NCBI GenBank assembly: GCA_025458755.1 | Contig: JALORT010000150.1 | Coordinates: 1 to 6,035 of the forward strand | From: Methylotetracoccus sp. | GTDB lineage: Bacteria; Pseudomonadota; Gammaproteobacteria; Methylococcales; Methylococcaceae | DNA: 6,035 bases | Direction: 5' to 3' | Shown: piece after piece, positions 5,985 to 6,035 of the stretch | How the letters are laid out: each line of letters begins with the position of its first letter | How positions within the stretch are numbered: position 1 is the first letter of the stretch | Notes under the pieces: model-generated | Database searches by the model: none | The model's input: the letters and a program-made list of their open reading frames with translations, nothing else | What the model was told of the DNA's origin: nothing | Position numbers and translations under genes: made by a program

Positions 5985-6035
5985 GTACGGCGCGCTGTCG
6001 CGATCTGGTGCGGGGTGCGGCCGCCTCACGCGGAG
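5985..6035. other. Window end, no feature recognised
   Basis: The final 51 bases after the last stop contain GC-rich inverted segments including GCGGCCGC, but no T-tract and no credible gene start. Whether the cluster continues downstream cannot be judged. Confidence 0.5.

Overview
The window is about 6 kb of GC-rich, tightly packed, all plus-strand DNA from a Gram-negative bacterium, most likely a gamma- or betaproteobacterium. The grounds are a lipoprotein signal, an outer-membrane barrel ending in a C-terminal Phe, and G/C-ending codons throughout; the genus cannot be named from sequence alone. No RNA genes, CRISPR arrays, insertion sequences or convincing terminators are visible. No gap between genes exceeds about 180 bp.

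Layout, left to right: (1) the 3' part of a TlpA/ResA-type thioredoxin (1-408), cut by the window edge; (2) a 76-residue DUF4266 lipoprotein (441-671) ending in a Gly/Ala-rich tail with a Cys-Gly-Cys; (3) a very large 844-residue outer-membrane protein (720-3254) that looks like a DUF3570 barrel fused, through a His-every-third-residue linker, to a second Met/His-rich barrel-like domain; (4) an ApbE-family FAD:protein FMN transferase without a signal peptide (3431-4339); (5) a membrane protein fused to a spermidine-synthase-like Rossmann domain (4437-5984). The first three genes are 32-48 bp apart and look like one transcript. Genes 4 and 5 follow after gaps of 176 and 97 bp with no visible terminator, so all five may be one operon.

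The set thioredoxin, DUF4266, DUF3570 and ApbE is, to my recollection, a recurring but functionally uncharacterised neighbourhood in proteobacteria. A working model (inference) is an envelope redox or metal-handling system. The small lipoprotein is the substrate or carrier: its tail has a Thr-Gly-Ala segment resembling ApbE flavinylation sites and a CxC pair a TlpA-like protein could reduce. ApbE modifies it, and the DUF3570 protein is its outer-membrane partner or conduit. The His/Met-rich additions to that protein suggest copper, silver or another soft metal in this lineage. The spermidine-synthase-like protein may be a further modifying enzyme; it lacks hallmark aminopropyltransferase residues.
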